DNA of 39,107 nucleotides from Bacilli bacterium (GCA_022801735.1 JAAWSW010000004.1:1-39107), one strand, 5' to 3'. Shown: positions 14,461 to 24,070, counted from the stretch's first letter. The notes: a model not told the origin generated them from the letters alone. A program made the numbers and translations.

Positions 14461-15342
14461 CTAATCATTTGCCAATAATTTATTTATTTTTATTCCCAAA
14501 TAATATCCCATCACAATATAAAATATATTTTTAAACAATAATATAGGATTACCAAATAATTCACTAACAAAATCCTTACCATCATATACCATTAAAAACA
14601 TAATAAATACAGAAGAAATCATAAAACCAATAATCGCAGAATAAGTAATTTCCTTATGATAACTAAGCAAAAAGGTAATGATTTTAGCCAATATAAATAT
14701 CCCTATAATTACGCCTGAAAAAAATACCAATCCAAAACACCAATAACTAGGGTTCAAAATATTTTCATAAAAAGATAACAACATTTCATAACACCCTAAA
14801 GACATAAAAATAGCAGTACCACTAATCCCAGGGACTATAGAAGAAAATGCTTCCAACAAACCAATAACAAAAAATATACAAATATTAGAAAACGACAAAG
14901 TAATATTAGTTCCACTATTGCCTGCCCCAATACCAAAACTTCCGGCCCCAAGTTTAGTTAAAAAGTAAGAAAATGTAAACGCAAAAATAAATACACCTAA
15001 ATACCTTAATCCAACACTATAACTTATTTTTTTATTTCGAAATTCCTTAACAATCTCAGGTAAACCGCTAAGAATTAAACCGACAAAAAGTAACATAGTC
15101 GTAAAATAAAACTCATCTAATAGCCACTTTACACCTTTACTAAATATACTAATACCAAAAAAAACGCCAATAACTAAACTAATAATAAACAAAAAATCAG
15201 ACCACTTCATATCTCGAATTTTAGAAATAATTCGTAACGCCCTTTCATACACCCCCATCGAAATAGCCAACATACTACCACTTACACCTGGAATAATTTT
15301 TCCAATACCAATTATAAATCCCTTTAAAATATTTTTTATCAT
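14461..15342 (-). CDS. popT: DUF368 membrane protein, PopT-type undecaprenyl-phosphate translocase
   Basis: A 293-residue integral membrane protein with 8 or so hydrophobic segments. It has two copies of the family hallmark, IIPGVSGSMLAISMGVYERA near residue 16 and IVPGISGTAIFMSLGCYEML near residue 168, in line with an inverted-repeat transporter fold. DUF368 proteins (PopT in Staphylococcus) are reported to recycle undecaprenyl phosphate across the membrane for cell wall synthesis. No good ribosome site is seen at the ATG, so the start is less sure. A strong hairpin upstream isolates it from trpS. Confidence 0.85.
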   Translation of the reverse strand: MIKNILKGFIIGIGKIIPGVSGSMLAISMGVYERALRIISKIRDMKWSDFLFIISLVIGVFFGISIFSKGVKWLLDEFYFTTMLLFVGLILSGLPEIVKEFRNKKISYSVGLRYLGVFIFAFTFSYFLTKLGAGSFGIGAGNSGTNITLSFSNICIFFVIGLLEAFSSIVPGISGTAIFMSLGCYEMLLSFYENILNPSYWCFGLVFFSGVIIGIFILAKIITFLLSYHKEITYSAIIGFMISSVFIMFLMVYDGKDFVSELFGNPILLFKNIFYIVMGYYLGIKINKLLAND

Positions 15343-15370
15343 ACTAAAACATATAACAAACCATACAAAA

Positions 15371-15411
15371 AAATGATTAAACTAATATAAATTAACATAG
15401 TTTAATCATTT
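15371..15411 (-). terminator. Terminator of trpS
   Basis: A 14-base perfect stem (AAATGATTAAACTA with TAGTTTAATCATTT), followed on the minus strand by a run of T. Confidence 0.85.
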
Positions 15412-15427
15412 CTAAATAAAATACATA

Positions 15428-16441
15428 TTATTTTTCATCAAAATAGTCAATTTTAATACTTTTTCTAACAGATGCCATAACCTCTTTAGCCTTAACACGA
15501 GCATCATTAGTACCTTCAAGTAAAATCTTATCCACAAGTTCAGGATGAGACTCATAATATGCCCTTTTTTCCTGAATCGGTTTTAAAAATTCCATCATAT
15601 TTCTAATAAGTTCTTTCTTACATGCTACACAACCACGTTCACCCTTTTTACACTCACTGCAAATATTATCTAAATTCTTACTACTAATAAGTTTATGATA
15701 ATAATAAACCATACAAACATCAGGATTAGCAGGATCATCTTTCTTAATCTTATCAGGATCTGTTACCGCTCCCATAATTTTTTTAGAAACAATATCCTCA
15801 TCGTCTGCAAGAAATATCCCATTTCCTAAACTTTTTCCCATCTTCTCATTACCATCTAACCCTTTTATTCTAGGAGTAGGTGATAATAAAGGTTCTGGTT
15901 CAATCAAAGTTTCCCCATAAATAGAATTAAACTTACGAACAATTTCACGGCATTGCTCAATTAATGGTAATTGATCTTCACCAACAGGAACTAACTGTCC
16001 ACTAAAGGCCGTAATATCGGCTGCCTGACTTACTGGATAACCCACAAATCCATATGTAACACTTTCACCATCATTCCCAAATAAAGCTTTCTTTTGGGCT
16101 ATTTCCGCTTTAACAGTTGGATTACGATACAATCTAGACATAGTAACTAGATTTGAATATATAACAGTAAGTTCAGCAATCTCTGGTATCATCGATTGTA
16201 CAAACAAATGCACTCTACTAGGGTCTATTCCAATAGACAGTAAATCAATAGTAATTTCACGGACATTCATTCTTACCTTATCAGGATTATCAAAATTATC
16301 AGTCAAAGCCTGAATATCTGCAACCTCCAAATAAAAATCATAATCATTTTGAAGTCGAAGCCAATTTTGAGCCGCTCCAAAATAATGCCCTAAATGTAAT
16401 TTCCCAGTAGGTCTAAGACCAGTCAAAATCGTCTTTTTCAT
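15428..16441 (-). CDS. trpS: Tryptophan--tRNA ligase
   Basis: A class I aminoacyl-tRNA synthetase charging tRNA-Trp. The 337-residue protein begins MKKTILTGLRPTGKLHLGHY with the HIGH-type motif HLGH and carries the KMSKS-type loop EKMGKSLGNGIFL near residue 205. A Cys cluster, ICSECKKGERGCVACKK near 270, recalls the metal-binding variant found in some bacterial TrpRS. GAGGAAGG lies 9 bases before ATG 16441; the ATG at 16450 is too close to it. The 68-base gap upstream is too short for a T-box leader, so control by T-box is not supported. Confidence 0.96.
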   Translation of the reverse strand: MKKTILTGLRPTGKLHLGHYFGAAQNWLRLQNDYDFYLEVADIQALTDNFDNPDKVRMNVREITIDLLSIGIDPSRVHLFVQSMIPEIAELTVIYSNLVTMSRLYRNPTVKAEIAQKKALFGNDGESVTYGFVGYPVSQAADITAFSGQLVPVGEDQLPLIEQCREIVRKFNSIYGETLIEPEPLLSPTPRIKGLDGNEKMGKSLGNGIFLADDEDIVSKKIMGAVTDPDKIKKDDPANPDVCMVYYYHKLISSKNLDNICSECKKGERGCVACKKELIRNMMEFLKPIQEKRAYYESHPELVDKILLEGTNDARVKAKEVMASVRKSIKIDYFDEK

Positions 16442-16509
16442 CAAAATCATCCTTCCTCATTTAAAATTATAACACAATTATCATCACTTACAACTTTATA
16501 ATCAATTAT

Positions 16510-17793
16510 CTAATAAAAACCTCTAACATTTTTCTTTAAAATATAAAGATATAAGGCCACTAAAAATTCATCCGCAAACACAGGTAAAAATAAAAGCACA
16601 TCACGTATTTTATCATTACAAATTGCTTCATAAAAAAGTCTAACTACTTGTCTTAATTCAACCAGTCCCTTAAAATCTCCAGTCTTAACCTTCTCTGCCA
16701 CTATTTCTGGGCTTATAGAAATAGTTTTAGAAAGTTCAGTTAATAACCCTTTATTATACGTTCTAATATTATAAATAATATCAGAAGGAAAATTAAAACA
16801 TTCCCCAGCCTTTTCCACCAACCTATTAAAATGTTTATAAGAAACTTTATCTTTAATAATAGATTTAAATAAAGATGTAGATACAATTTTAGATAAGATT
16901 CCTTCAGGCGTACCATCTAAAATAGAATAAACTTTGTCCTCAAACAAAGAACCATACTTATTATAATTTGAAACCAAATTATTCTTCTTAAAAGTAAATA
17001 AATTACCATCTAACTTACCAAACACCTTCATTGCATCATTATATCCATAACGAAGTGCTTCACGAGACTTCTCCTTATCAAATACCAAAAATGATACAAT
17101 TTTATTACGTGGAGAAATCATAGTAACCGGCACATCTACCTTAGTAGGTCTTTTAAAACCAACAGCGCGTAAATCAACTGCAATAATTTCTTCTGCACCT
17201 AAACTAACGGCTAAATTAATAGGTAAATTATCATAATAACCTCCATCAATATATAAATCATCCCCTATTTTTTGTGGTTTAAATGCTGGGTAACAAGAAG
17301 CAGATGCCATTACATAATCCTTAACAGTATCAGCAGATAAATCCTTTTTAGTCATAAATAATGGCTCATTTTTAGATAAATTATAAGTTACTAATCCATA
17401 ATCAATATTAGAAGCAAAAAACTTTCTAGGATTATAGTACTTATCAAATAATAATCTTAATTTACTAACATCCATACCACCTTCGGTAATAAACGCTTTA
17501 ACATACAATTTATATATTGAAGTAAGTGCTGGATTATCACAAACAGGAAAAGAATTTTCATCATAAACTCTTGAAAACGAAATAGAACGCCAAAGTTTAA
17601 CTGCACTATAATAATCATTTTGAACTAGCAAAACACCATTTAATGCTCCCACCGAAGTTCCAGTTATAATATTAGGTTTTTTACCTAACTTTTTTAAAGC
17701 CTTATAAACTCCAATTTCATAAGCCCCCTTAGAGCCACCACCAGATAAAACTAACCCTAACTTTACCTTCCCATTTGCAACATATTTACTCAT
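16510..17793 (-). CDS. Patatin-like phospholipase family protein
   Basis: A 427-residue protein with an N-terminal patatin domain: oxyanion loop LSGGGSKGAYEIG, nucleophile elbow GTSVGALNG near residue 45, and DGGYYDNLP with the catalytic Asp. This is the Ser-Asp dyad of lipid acyl hydrolases (phospholipase A or lysophospholipase). The C-terminal 150 residues are helical and not recognised. AAGGGAGG places the start at ATG 17793. A longer frame from 17814 overlaps the stop of the preceding gene in a TAATG, which would also allow coupling. No signal peptide is seen, so it is probably cytoplasmic. Confidence 0.88.
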   Translation of the reverse strand: MSKYVANGKVKLGLVLSGGGSKGAYEIGVYKALKKLGKKPNIITGTSVGALNGVLLVQNDYYSAVKLWRSISFSRVYDENSFPVCDNPALTSIYKLYVKAFITEGGMDVSKLRLLFDKYYNPRKFFASNIDYGLVTYNLSKNEPLFMTKKDLSADTVKDYVMASASCYPAFKPQKIGDDLYIDGGYYDNLPINLAVSLGAEEIIAVDLRAVGFKRPTKVDVPVTMISPRNKIVSFLVFDKEKSREALRYGYNDAMKVFGKLDGNLFTFKKNNLVSNYNKYGSLFEDKVYSILDGTPEGILSKIVSTSLFKSIIKDKVSYKHFNRLVEKAGECFNFPSDIIYNIRTYNKGLLTELSKTISISPEIVAEKVKTGDFKGLVELRQVVRLFYEAICNDKIRDVLLFLPVFADEFLVALYLYILKKNVRGFY

Positions 17794-17813
17794 CGTCTGC
17801 CTCCCTTTATCCA

Positions 17814-19082
17814 TTACTTAATATAAACACCAAATAATAAATCATCATTAAACTCAAGTTCTGTGTTTTCTAAAACTTGTCTAACCCCTTTATCATGATA
17901 ATAATATATACTATTATTGTTTAAGAAATAAATGTAATCATCTAAATATATGACACTATTCATATCAGAAGTCGTAAATAAATACGTTATCATCTTTTTA
18001 TTTTGTACATCAGCACGATAAACATCAAATAAATTATCATTTTGTTTTTTATAAAAATAACAATATCCAACCTTGTTACCAAGACAATCTGCTTTAACAA
18101 AGCCATTTGGAACATTCGAGTGATATCTATCAAATTTCTTACCTGAAACCGCTTCGTTTAAAGTCATATTACCCCATTGACCATCGTAATACTTTAAGTT
18201 ATTTTTATCTGAAACCTTCTCCACAGTTTCATGTTTTAAATTAATTTTATATTGAGTTTCAGAATCCTTATCGAAGAAATAAATTTCATCATTTAAAGCC
18301 CCCTGAACAACAATATCGAATGATAAATCATCATAACTGCGTATTTTGCTAACTTTACCATTAATTATATTAACAACATAAAAGTTTTTAAAACTATATT
18401 GTTCATTATAATCAGCAACAATATAATATTTATCACTGAAAATCTTAACAGACTTTTTATAAACATCATTATCAAATAATTTTACATTAGATTGCTTATT
18501 ATTATATAAAGATAATCCCTTATAATTTTCTGCTGCTATATAATGATTTTCCACAATATTATCATCATATAAAGTTATAGTATTAGATAACTTATGCGAA
18601 GAAGCACTGTCATTATAATCATTAACATCATACCCATATTTTTTTAGCGACTTTACAAAACCAGACAAAACCTTTTTCTTATCATTAGATAAATCACGAT
18701 AAAACTTCATTTCCAATAATTCAGATTTATTCTTTTTATCTTGTAAATCTATACACATAATATCAGTAAGTATCTTATTCCCCTTAAAAACAGGCATAAT
18801 ACAATACATATTAGATATCTTCTCATATTTTATTGTATTTATAATTTTCTCTGCCTTATTATAATTTGTAGGTATTTGAAAATTCATTTTAAACTTTTCA
18901 TGAGACAGTTCAAAATAATAAGAATCTGAACCATATAAAGAGTTCGTTTTCAAAATTTCCTTCACCTTAAAATTCCCACTAGAATAACTAACCTCATGGC
19001 CCTTATCAAATAAATGAATAAAAAATTTAAGGCCAAAAAGTACAGCCAATAAAATAAGCAGAGTTTTAAACAAATACTTCAT
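17814..19082 (-). CDS. Unknown membrane-anchored protein, repetitive beta structure
   Basis: A 422-residue protein with one N-terminal membrane segment (about residues 4-22), the rest likely extracytoplasmic. I do not recognise the family. The C-terminal 250 residues contain repeated Tyr- and Asp-rich strand pairs such as SDKYYIVADYN, DEIYFFDKDSETQY and LDDYIYFLNNNSIYYYHD. These recall beta-propeller or DUF5050-like repeats that report values, but this is inference. There is no lipobox or catalytic motif. It is directly upstream of the patatin gene, and an operon is likely because no terminator lies between them. Confidence 0.78.
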   Translation of the reverse strand: MKYLFKTLLILLAVLFGLKFFIHLFDKGHEVSYSSGNFKVKEILKTNSLYGSDSYYFELSHEKFKMNFQIPTNYNKAEKIINTIKYEKISNMYCIMPVFKGNKILTDIMCIDLQDKKNKSELLEMKFYRDLSNDKKKVLSGFVKSLKKYGYDVNDYNDSASSHKLSNTITLYDDNIVENHYIAAENYKGLSLYNNKQSNVKLFDNDVYKKSVKIFSDKYYIVADYNEQYSFKNFYVVNIINGKVSKIRSYDDLSFDIVVQGALNDEIYFFDKDSETQYKINLKHETVEKVSDKNNLKYYDGQWGNMTLNEAVSGKKFDRYHSNVPNGFVKADCLGNKVGYCYFYKKQNDNLFDVYRADVQNKKMITYLFTTSDMNSVIYLDDYIYFLNNNSIYYYHDKGVRQVLENTELEFNDDLLFGVYIK

Positions 19083-19145
19083 AAAGCAAACCTCCTATAT
19101 TAATTATATATAATAAGTATCTTTTTTTCAAGAAAAAGCCCTATC

Positions 19146-19174
19146 AAAAAAGAATAAAGCAACTCTTTATTCTT
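19146..19174 (-). terminator. Terminator of the secA-PH-domain operon
   Basis: AAGAATAAAG pairs with CTTTATTCTT around a 5-base loop, followed on the minus strand by T-rich sequence. The stop codon of the PH-domain gene lies within the stem. Confidence 0.8.
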
Positions 19175-19667
19175 CTCCGTTTTCTGATATAGATTTAAGT
19201 TCATTATTTAATTTAATAACATCCTCATTAGGAACTCCATTTTCAAGTTCTCTTTTTTTCTGCATCATATATTTAGATAAAACTGTTTCCACTTCTTTTA
19301 ATGCACCGCGAGATAAATTAGATAAAATAACAGTTTCTTTAACAGTATCAATTATTGCTCTACCCCAAATAAGTCCCATTTTTATCGAAAAATCATTAAA
19401 CATATCAGGTGTTATTGTGTAATAGAAATGTCCAAAAACAAGTCTTTTTTGTGCAACAATTAAACGTTTATTAGTTATTACTAATACATGTGTACTAATC
19501 ATATCCCAAGCACTAACGCCCTTTTGTGCTGCAAAAGCATATAAAATTTCCTCATCATCATTTATATATCTTTCTGCAATTTTACAATGAGCCTTAAGGC
19601 GCCATACAACCGTTCCTGGATGTCTATTTATAAATTCACTAGCCTTTTGATATACTATATTTTTCAT
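19167..19667 (-). CDS. Bacterial PH-domain-like protein, coupled to secA
   Basis: A 166-residue soluble protein. The central part, DDEEILYAFAAQKG then STHVLVITNKRLIVAQKRL and GHFYYTITPDMFNDFSI, fits the bacterial pleckstrin-homology-like fold with its usual TNKRLI signature. A charged helical tail follows. It begins 8 bases after the secA stop (GTAGGT ribosome site overlapping the secA end), so it is co-transcribed with secA. Two adjacent ATGs (19670 and 19667) are possible. Its role is unknown. Confidence 0.78.
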   Translation of the reverse strand: MKNIVYQKASEFINRHPGTVVWRLKAHCKIAERYINDDEEILYAFAAQKGVSAWDMISTHVLVITNKRLIVAQKRLVFGHFYYTITPDMFNDFSIKMGLIWGRAIIDTVKETVILSNLSRGALKEVETVLSKYMMQKKRELENGVPNEDVIKLNNELKSISENGEE

Positions 19668-19675
19668 CATATTAC

Positions 19676-22168
19676 CTACTTTCCACAACATTGCTTATAC
19701 TTTTTACCAGAGCCACATGGGCACTTATCATTACGACCAACCTTTTGAATTCTCTTTGGTTGTCTTTTTTTCAATTTATTAGGATCTTCCACTGCATTAC
19801 CTTTAATTACTTGTTCTCTTTCAGTATTTTGTCTTACTTCAGCATGTAATAAAAATCTAGTAACATCGGTATCAATAGTATCTAATAAATTATCAAACAT
19901 TTCGTAACCTTCAGCAGTATAAGCTCGAAGTGGATTTTCTTGTGCATAACCTCTAAGACCAATACCTTCACGTAATAAACTCATTTCATTAATATGATCC
20001 ATCCAGTGAGTATCTATTACTTTAAGTGTAACTGCCTTTTCAAATTCATCGCGAATTTCAGTAGGAATTTCAGAAGTTCTCTTATCGTATTCCTTAACAA
20101 CCTCATTATAAATAGTCTCAGTTAAATTATCAGCATCTAATTCCTCTAATTCTCTCACTTCAAGTGAATCTGATAATAAATTTTCATTAACTGATTCTAA
20201 AATTTCACTTACATCTAAACCAGTTAATGTCCCTTCTGGTCCCAGATGGTCCTTAACAGAAACCTCAATGTGGTCATAAAAACTCTTTAAAACATCATCG
20301 TGAATAGAATCACTATCTAAAATTTTATTACGTCTATCATAAATAATACCACGTTGATTATTTAAAACATCATCATATTCAAGTAAATTCTTACGTGTAT
20401 CAAAGTTATTACCCTCAACACGTTTTTGTGCAGATTCAATAGATCTAGATAAAGATTTACTTCTTATATTCATTTCTCCATCAAAACCAAGTCTTTGAAG
20501 CATTGCTTTCGCACTATCAGTCCCAAAACGAACCATAAGTTCATCTTCAAAAGAAACATAGAATTGAGTCATTCCAGGGTCACCTTGACGCCCAGAACGT
20601 CCTCTTAATTGGTTATCAATACGCCTAGATTCATGTCTTTCAGTTCCAAGAACACATAATCCACCAAGTTCCTTAACGCCTTCACCTAATTTAATATCTG
20701 TACCACGTCCAGCCATATTAGTTGCAATTGTAACTGCGCCCTTTTGACCTGCTTTTGCAATAATTTCAGCCTCACGTGCATTATTCTTCGCATTTAAAAC
20801 CTCATGAGGAATACGTTCCTTAGTAAGCATGCTACTAATAAGTTCACTATTTTCAACCGCAATTGTACCCACTAAAACAGGTTGACCAAGTTCATGTCTT
20901 CTTTTTATTTCTTTAACAATAGCCTTATATTTACCTGAAGATACAGCAAATATTAAATCTCCTAAATCCTCACGAATAACAGGTTTATTAGTAGGAATAG
21001 TAATTACATACATATTATAAATATCTCTAAATTCTTCTTCTTCTGTTTTTGCAGTTCCTGTCATACCAGCAAGTTTATTATACATTCTAAATAAATTTTG
21101 GAATGTAATAGTTGCTAAAGTCTTAGTTTCTTCATTAATCTGAACACCTTCTTTAGCCTCAATCGCTTGATGTAACCCTTCAGAAAAACTACGACCAGGC
21201 ATAAGTCTACCTGTAAATTGGTCAACAATCACAACTTGGCCATCTTGAACAACATAATCAAAATCACGTTTCATACTATAATTAGCCCTTAAAGCCTGAT
21301 TAATAAAATGAACTAAAGAAGTATGTTCAAGGTCATATAAATTTTTTAAATTAAAATAACTTTCAGCACTCTTCATTCCAGTAGCATCTAAAGATACTTG
21401 TTTAGTTTTTTCGTCATATATATATCCGTCATTTTCTTTTAAACCCTTAACAAATTTATCTGCCTGAATATATAAATTGGCAGATTTCATAGAACCACCA
21501 GAAATAATAAGTGGTGTTCTGGCCTCATCAATTAAAACAGAATCAACCTCATCTATAATAACAAAATTAAGCGGTCTTTGAACACGGTCCTCTGACTTAA
21601 CAACCATGTTATCACGTAAATAATCAAAACCTATTTCATTATTAGTTGAATACATGATATCGCAGTTATAAACATCTCTTTTTTCTTTAGCATTAAATTC
21701 ACGGTAATTAACACCAACAGTTAAACCTAAAAATTCATAGATTTGTCCCATCCATCCAGCATCACGTCCCGCTAAATATTCATTAACAGTTATGATGTGA
21801 ACACCATCACCAGTTAATGCATTTGCATACGCAGGTAAAACAGAAGTTAAAGTTTTTCCTTCACCAGTCTTCATTTCGGCAATATTACCATAATGAATAG
21901 CAAGACCGCCTATTAACTGTACATAAAATGGTTTTTGTTCTAAAACCCTCCATGCTGCCTCTCTAGCAACCGCAAAAGCCTCAACTAAAATATCCTCTAA
22001 AGTTTCACCATTTGCTAATCTTTCTTTAAATTCTTTTGTTTTATTTTTTAATTCATCATCAGATAATTTCCCCATTGACTCATCTAATGATTCTATTTCA
22101 TTTGCAATCGCTTTAAAACGTTCTAATTCTTTATATTCATGATCAAAAATTTTTTTCAAAAAACTCAT
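19676..22168 (-). CDS. secA: Preprotein translocase ATPase SecA
   Basis: The motor that drives secretory proteins through SecYEG. The 830-residue protein shows AEMKTGEGKTLTS (Walker A), VIIDEVDSVLIDEARTPLII (Walker B), the preprotein cross-linking domain and helicase motif VI GRSGRQGDPG. A C-terminal SEC-C zinc motif, NDKCPCGSGKKYKQCCGK, follows, which binds SecB or the membrane. The frame extends to 22186, but AAAGGACC favours ATG 22168. The length is typical of Firmicutes. Confidence 0.98.
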   Translation of the reverse strand: MSFLKKIFDHEYKELERFKAIANEIESLDESMGKLSDDELKNKTKEFKERLANGETLEDILVEAFAVAREAAWRVLEQKPFYVQLIGGLAIHYGNIAEMKTGEGKTLTSVLPAYANALTGDGVHIITVNEYLAGRDAGWMGQIYEFLGLTVGVNYREFNAKEKRDVYNCDIMYSTNNEIGFDYLRDNMVVKSEDRVQRPLNFVIIDEVDSVLIDEARTPLIISGGSMKSANLYIQADKFVKGLKENDGYIYDEKTKQVSLDATGMKSAESYFNLKNLYDLEHTSLVHFINQALRANYSMKRDFDYVVQDGQVVIVDQFTGRLMPGRSFSEGLHQAIEAKEGVQINEETKTLATITFQNLFRMYNKLAGMTGTAKTEEEEFRDIYNMYVITIPTNKPVIREDLGDLIFAVSSGKYKAIVKEIKRRHELGQPVLVGTIAVENSELISSMLTKERIPHEVLNAKNNAREAEIIAKAGQKGAVTIATNMAGRGTDIKLGEGVKELGGLCVLGTERHESRRIDNQLRGRSGRQGDPGMTQFYVSFEDELMVRFGTDSAKAMLQRLGFDGEMNIRSKSLSRSIESAQKRVEGNNFDTRKNLLEYDDVLNNQRGIIYDRRNKILDSDSIHDDVLKSFYDHIEVSVKDHLGPEGTLTGLDVSEILESVNENLLSDSLEVRELEELDADNLTETIYNEVVKEYDKRTSEIPTEIRDEFEKAVTLKVIDTHWMDHINEMSLLREGIGLRGYAQENPLRAYTAEGYEMFDNLLDTIDTDVTRFLLHAEVRQNTEREQVIKGNAVEDPNKLKKRQPKRIQKVGRNDKCPCGSGKKYKQCCGK

Positions 22169-22235
22169 ATCATCAGGTCCTTTCATATATAACTTAATTT
22201 TACCAAAAAACCATTAAAATTAACAGTACTAGAAG

Positions 22236-22256
22236 AAAAAAAGACTTAAAAGTCTT
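22236..22256 (-). terminator. Terminator of hpf
   Basis: AAGACTT and AAGTCTT form a 7-base stem with a 2-base loop, followed on the minus strand by a T-run. The stop codon of hpf lies in the stem edge. Confidence 0.82.
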
Positions 22257-22788
22257 ATTTTTCTTTAATAATTCCGTAGTTACCATCTTTACGCATATAA
22301 ATAACTTCAACTTCACCATTTTTTGAATTTCTAAAAATAAAGAAAGAATGGTCAATCAAATTCATTTGTAAAATTGCTTCATCTTCACTCATTGGTTTTA
22401 GTTCTACTTCTTTACGCTTAACAATTTTAGTCTTATCTTTTTCTTCCTTAGGAATTTCAAAATCTAATACTAATTCAGCATATTTTTCCTTAGTTCCTTT
22501 TTTACTCATACGAGTTTTATTTTTTCTTATTTGTCTTTCTAATTTATCTAAAACAAGGTCAATAGCAGCAAATGGATCTTTATGACCCTCTTCAGCACGT
22601 AAAATCATCTTTTTAGCAGGAATTGTCACTTCTACAACTTGATTAACACCATCAGGTCTAATAACAACACTAGCCTCTAAATTTTCAGGTTTATCAAAAT
22701 ATTTATCAAGTTTACTAAGTTTGCTTTCGACATAAGATTTAATGTCACTTGTAACCTTAAATTTCTTTCCGTGTATTCTATATTCCAT
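22255..22788 (-). CDS. hpf: Ribosome hibernation promoting factor, long form
   Basis: Long HPF silences ribosomes by dimerising 70S particles into 100S in resting cells. The N-terminal S30AE domain spans about residues 1-95 (MEYRIHGKKFKVTSDIKSYV to LDKLERQIRKNKTR). After a linker, the C-terminal dimerisation domain at about 120-177 reads KPMSEDEAILQMNLIDHSFF then RKDGNYGIIK. The length of 177 fits the Firmicute long form. The gene sits just upstream of secA, as is common in Bacillota. Confidence 0.95.
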   Translation of the reverse strand: MEYRIHGKKFKVTSDIKSYVESKLSKLDKYFDKPENLEASVVIRPDGVNQVVEVTIPAKKMILRAEEGHKDPFAAIDLVLDKLERQIRKNKTRMSKKGTKEKYAELVLDFEIPKEEKDKTKIVKRKEVELKPMSEDEAILQMNLIDHSFFIFRNSKNGEVEVIYMRKDGNYGIIKEK

Positions 22789-22874
22789 ATTATCACTCTC
22801 CTAACTACATTATACCACATTAAAAACAAAAATAGTATGAAAAAGTATGTAATATTATGTGACTGTACACATAA

Positions 22875-22909
22875 AGAATAAAAAGACCACCTTATACTAA
22901 GGCAGTCTT
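22875..22909 (-). terminator. Terminator of the cold-shock gene
   Basis: AAGAC and CCTTA pair with TAAGG and GTCTT around one CA/CA internal mismatch, then a T-run on the minus strand. The stop codon (22892-22894) lies inside the stem. Confidence 0.78.
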
Positions 22910-23104
22910 AATTTCAACTACGTTTTTAGCCTGAAGTCCTTTGTCAGTTCTAACTAATTCGAACTCAACATATTGACCTTCCACTAGTGTTTTGTAGCCA
23001 TCTGTAAGTATTGATGAATAATGTACGAAAATATCTTCATGTTCATTATATTCGATGAAACCGAAGCCCTTTTCATTGTTAAACCATTTAACTTTACCTC
23101 TCAT
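22892..23104 (-). CDS. Cold-shock domain protein (CspA family)
   Basis: A 70-residue RNA/ssDNA-binding protein that acts as an RNA chaperone. It begins [20 protein letters not shown] with RNP1 (KGFGFI) and has RNP2 as DIFVHYS. AGAAGGGAG lies before the ATG. A TATAGT -10-like hexamer lies roughly 35 bases further upstream. The leader is short compared with classical cspA. Confidence 0.95.
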   Translation of the reverse strand: MRGKVKWFNNEKGFGFIEYNEHEDIFVHYSSILTDGYKTLVEGQYVEFELVRTDKGLQAKNVVEIKTALV

Positions 23105-23224
23105 GCTTACATCTCCCTTCTAATTAAATTCCTTACAACCTTACTATACACCTAAATTGCCCTACTTGTAGCAAATTCTGAAATACAAAATCCGACAAAA
23201 TTTGCAAAATAGGAAATACCAATG

Positions 23225-23252
23225 TTGTAGGTAATTTGTATTTTACTATAAA
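23225..23252 (+). promoter_or_regulatory. Candidate promoter upstream of the agr leader region
   Basis: TTGTAG and TATAAA are separated by 16 bases. A transcript from here would cross the inverted-repeat region at 23272-23323 before agrB. It is weak evidence from consensus alone. Confidence 0.3.
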
Positions 23253-23271
23253 AAGTCCATCTTGTTTCAAA

Positions 23272-23323
23272 ACTTGCGTCAAGGTATCATTTTCGTGCAT
23301 GAATGATTCAAAGTGTCGCAAGT
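23272..23323 (+). repeat. Nested inverted repeats upstream of agrB
   Basis: ACTTGCG (23272-23278) and CGCAAGT (23317-23323) enclose an inner pair, ATCATT and AATGAT, around a short loop. This could fold as a two-part hairpin RNA or serve as a protein site. It lies 19 bases before the LytTR-like direct repeats. Confidence 0.4.
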
Positions 23324-23341
23324 AATAACACATCGGCTATC

Positions 23342-23372
23342 ATTCACACAGGCTCCACCCATGATTCACACA
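23342..23372 (+). promoter_or_regulatory. LytTR/AgrA-type direct repeats of the agrBD promoter
   Basis: Two exact 9-base copies of ATTCACACA (23342-23350 and 23364-23372) are separated by 13 bases. This is the arrangement known for AgrA sites (9-bp direct repeats, 12-13 bp apart). TGATAAC at 23399-23405, exactly 35 bases after the second repeat begins, forms a -10-like element, giving a leader of about 30 bases before agrB. AgrA binding is inferred. Confidence 0.6.
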
Positions 23373-23438
23373 AAAATACGACACAATATGACAAAAATTG
23401 ATAACATAGAGGTGCAATTATAGAAAGCAGTTGATTTT

Positions 23439-24038
23439 ATGAAAGAATTATTTGTTGGCACTTCTATTGATATAATAAAAAAACAATGTCCCGAGTATAG
23501 TAATATAAAACTAGAAGAGATAAAATATGGATTAGCCAGTTTATATTTAACAATTTCTAAAACAATTGTTATTGGTACTATGGCATATATTTTAGGGATT
23601 TTAACAGAATTAATTATTTTTACTATAATATACAACCTACTAAGAATGACATCATTTGGTTTGCATGCGACCAAAAGTTGGATATGTTTATTATCTTCAT
23701 CAATAATTTTCATGGGATGCCCTTATCTATGTTATATAGTAACCATCCCTATATTGCTCAAATTTATTATTGGAATAGTTGGAGTAATATTAATATTTAA
23801 AAACAGTCCTGCTGATACTAAAAAGAAGCCAATTATAAATCCTAAAAGGAGAATGGTTTATAAATTAATATCAACACTGACTGCCACTATATTTGTAATA
23901 CTATCATTAACTATATCTGATAACTTTTTATCTAATAGTTTTATATTTTCTATCATATTACAAAATATTATGATATCTAAAATAACCTATAAACTATTTG
24001 GATTACCTTATGATAATTATAAAAATTATCAATTATAA
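23439..24038 (+). CDS. agrB: AgrB-type peptide-processing membrane endopeptidase
   Basis: AgrB cleaves the AgrD precursor after the ring and joins the peptide end to its Cys as a thiolactone. The 199-residue protein has the expected pattern of membrane segments. The catalytic His and Cys are seven residues apart in SFGLHATKSWICL near residues 72-84, as in known AgrB proteins. A cytoplasmic basic loop, KKKPIINPKRRM, follows. The ribosome site is weak. It is followed 32 bases later by agrD. The cognate kinase and regulator lie on the opposite strand, converging on this pair. Confidence 0.93.
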   Translation: MKELFVGTSIDIIKKQCPEYSNIKLEEIKYGLASLYLTISKTIVIGTMAYILGILTELIIFTIIYNLLRMTSFGLHATKSWICLLSSSIIFMGCPYLCYIVTIPILLKFIIGIVGVILIFKNSPADTKKKPIINPKRRMVYKLISTLTATIFVILSLTISDNFLSNSFIFSIILQNIMISKITYKLFGLPYDNYKNYQL

Positions 24039-24070
24039 AATTTAAATAAAAGTAAGAAGGGAGTAAGTAC

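Noticed and set aside
16442-16509. Possible T-box leader for trpS
   Set aside because: Only 68 bases separate trpS from the patatin gene, with no stem I specifier or T-box sequence.
23133-23713. Minus-strand ORFs opposite the agr leader and agrB
   Set aside because: They have no ribosome site or recognisable domain. One is a shadow of agrB; the other covers the agr promoter repeats.
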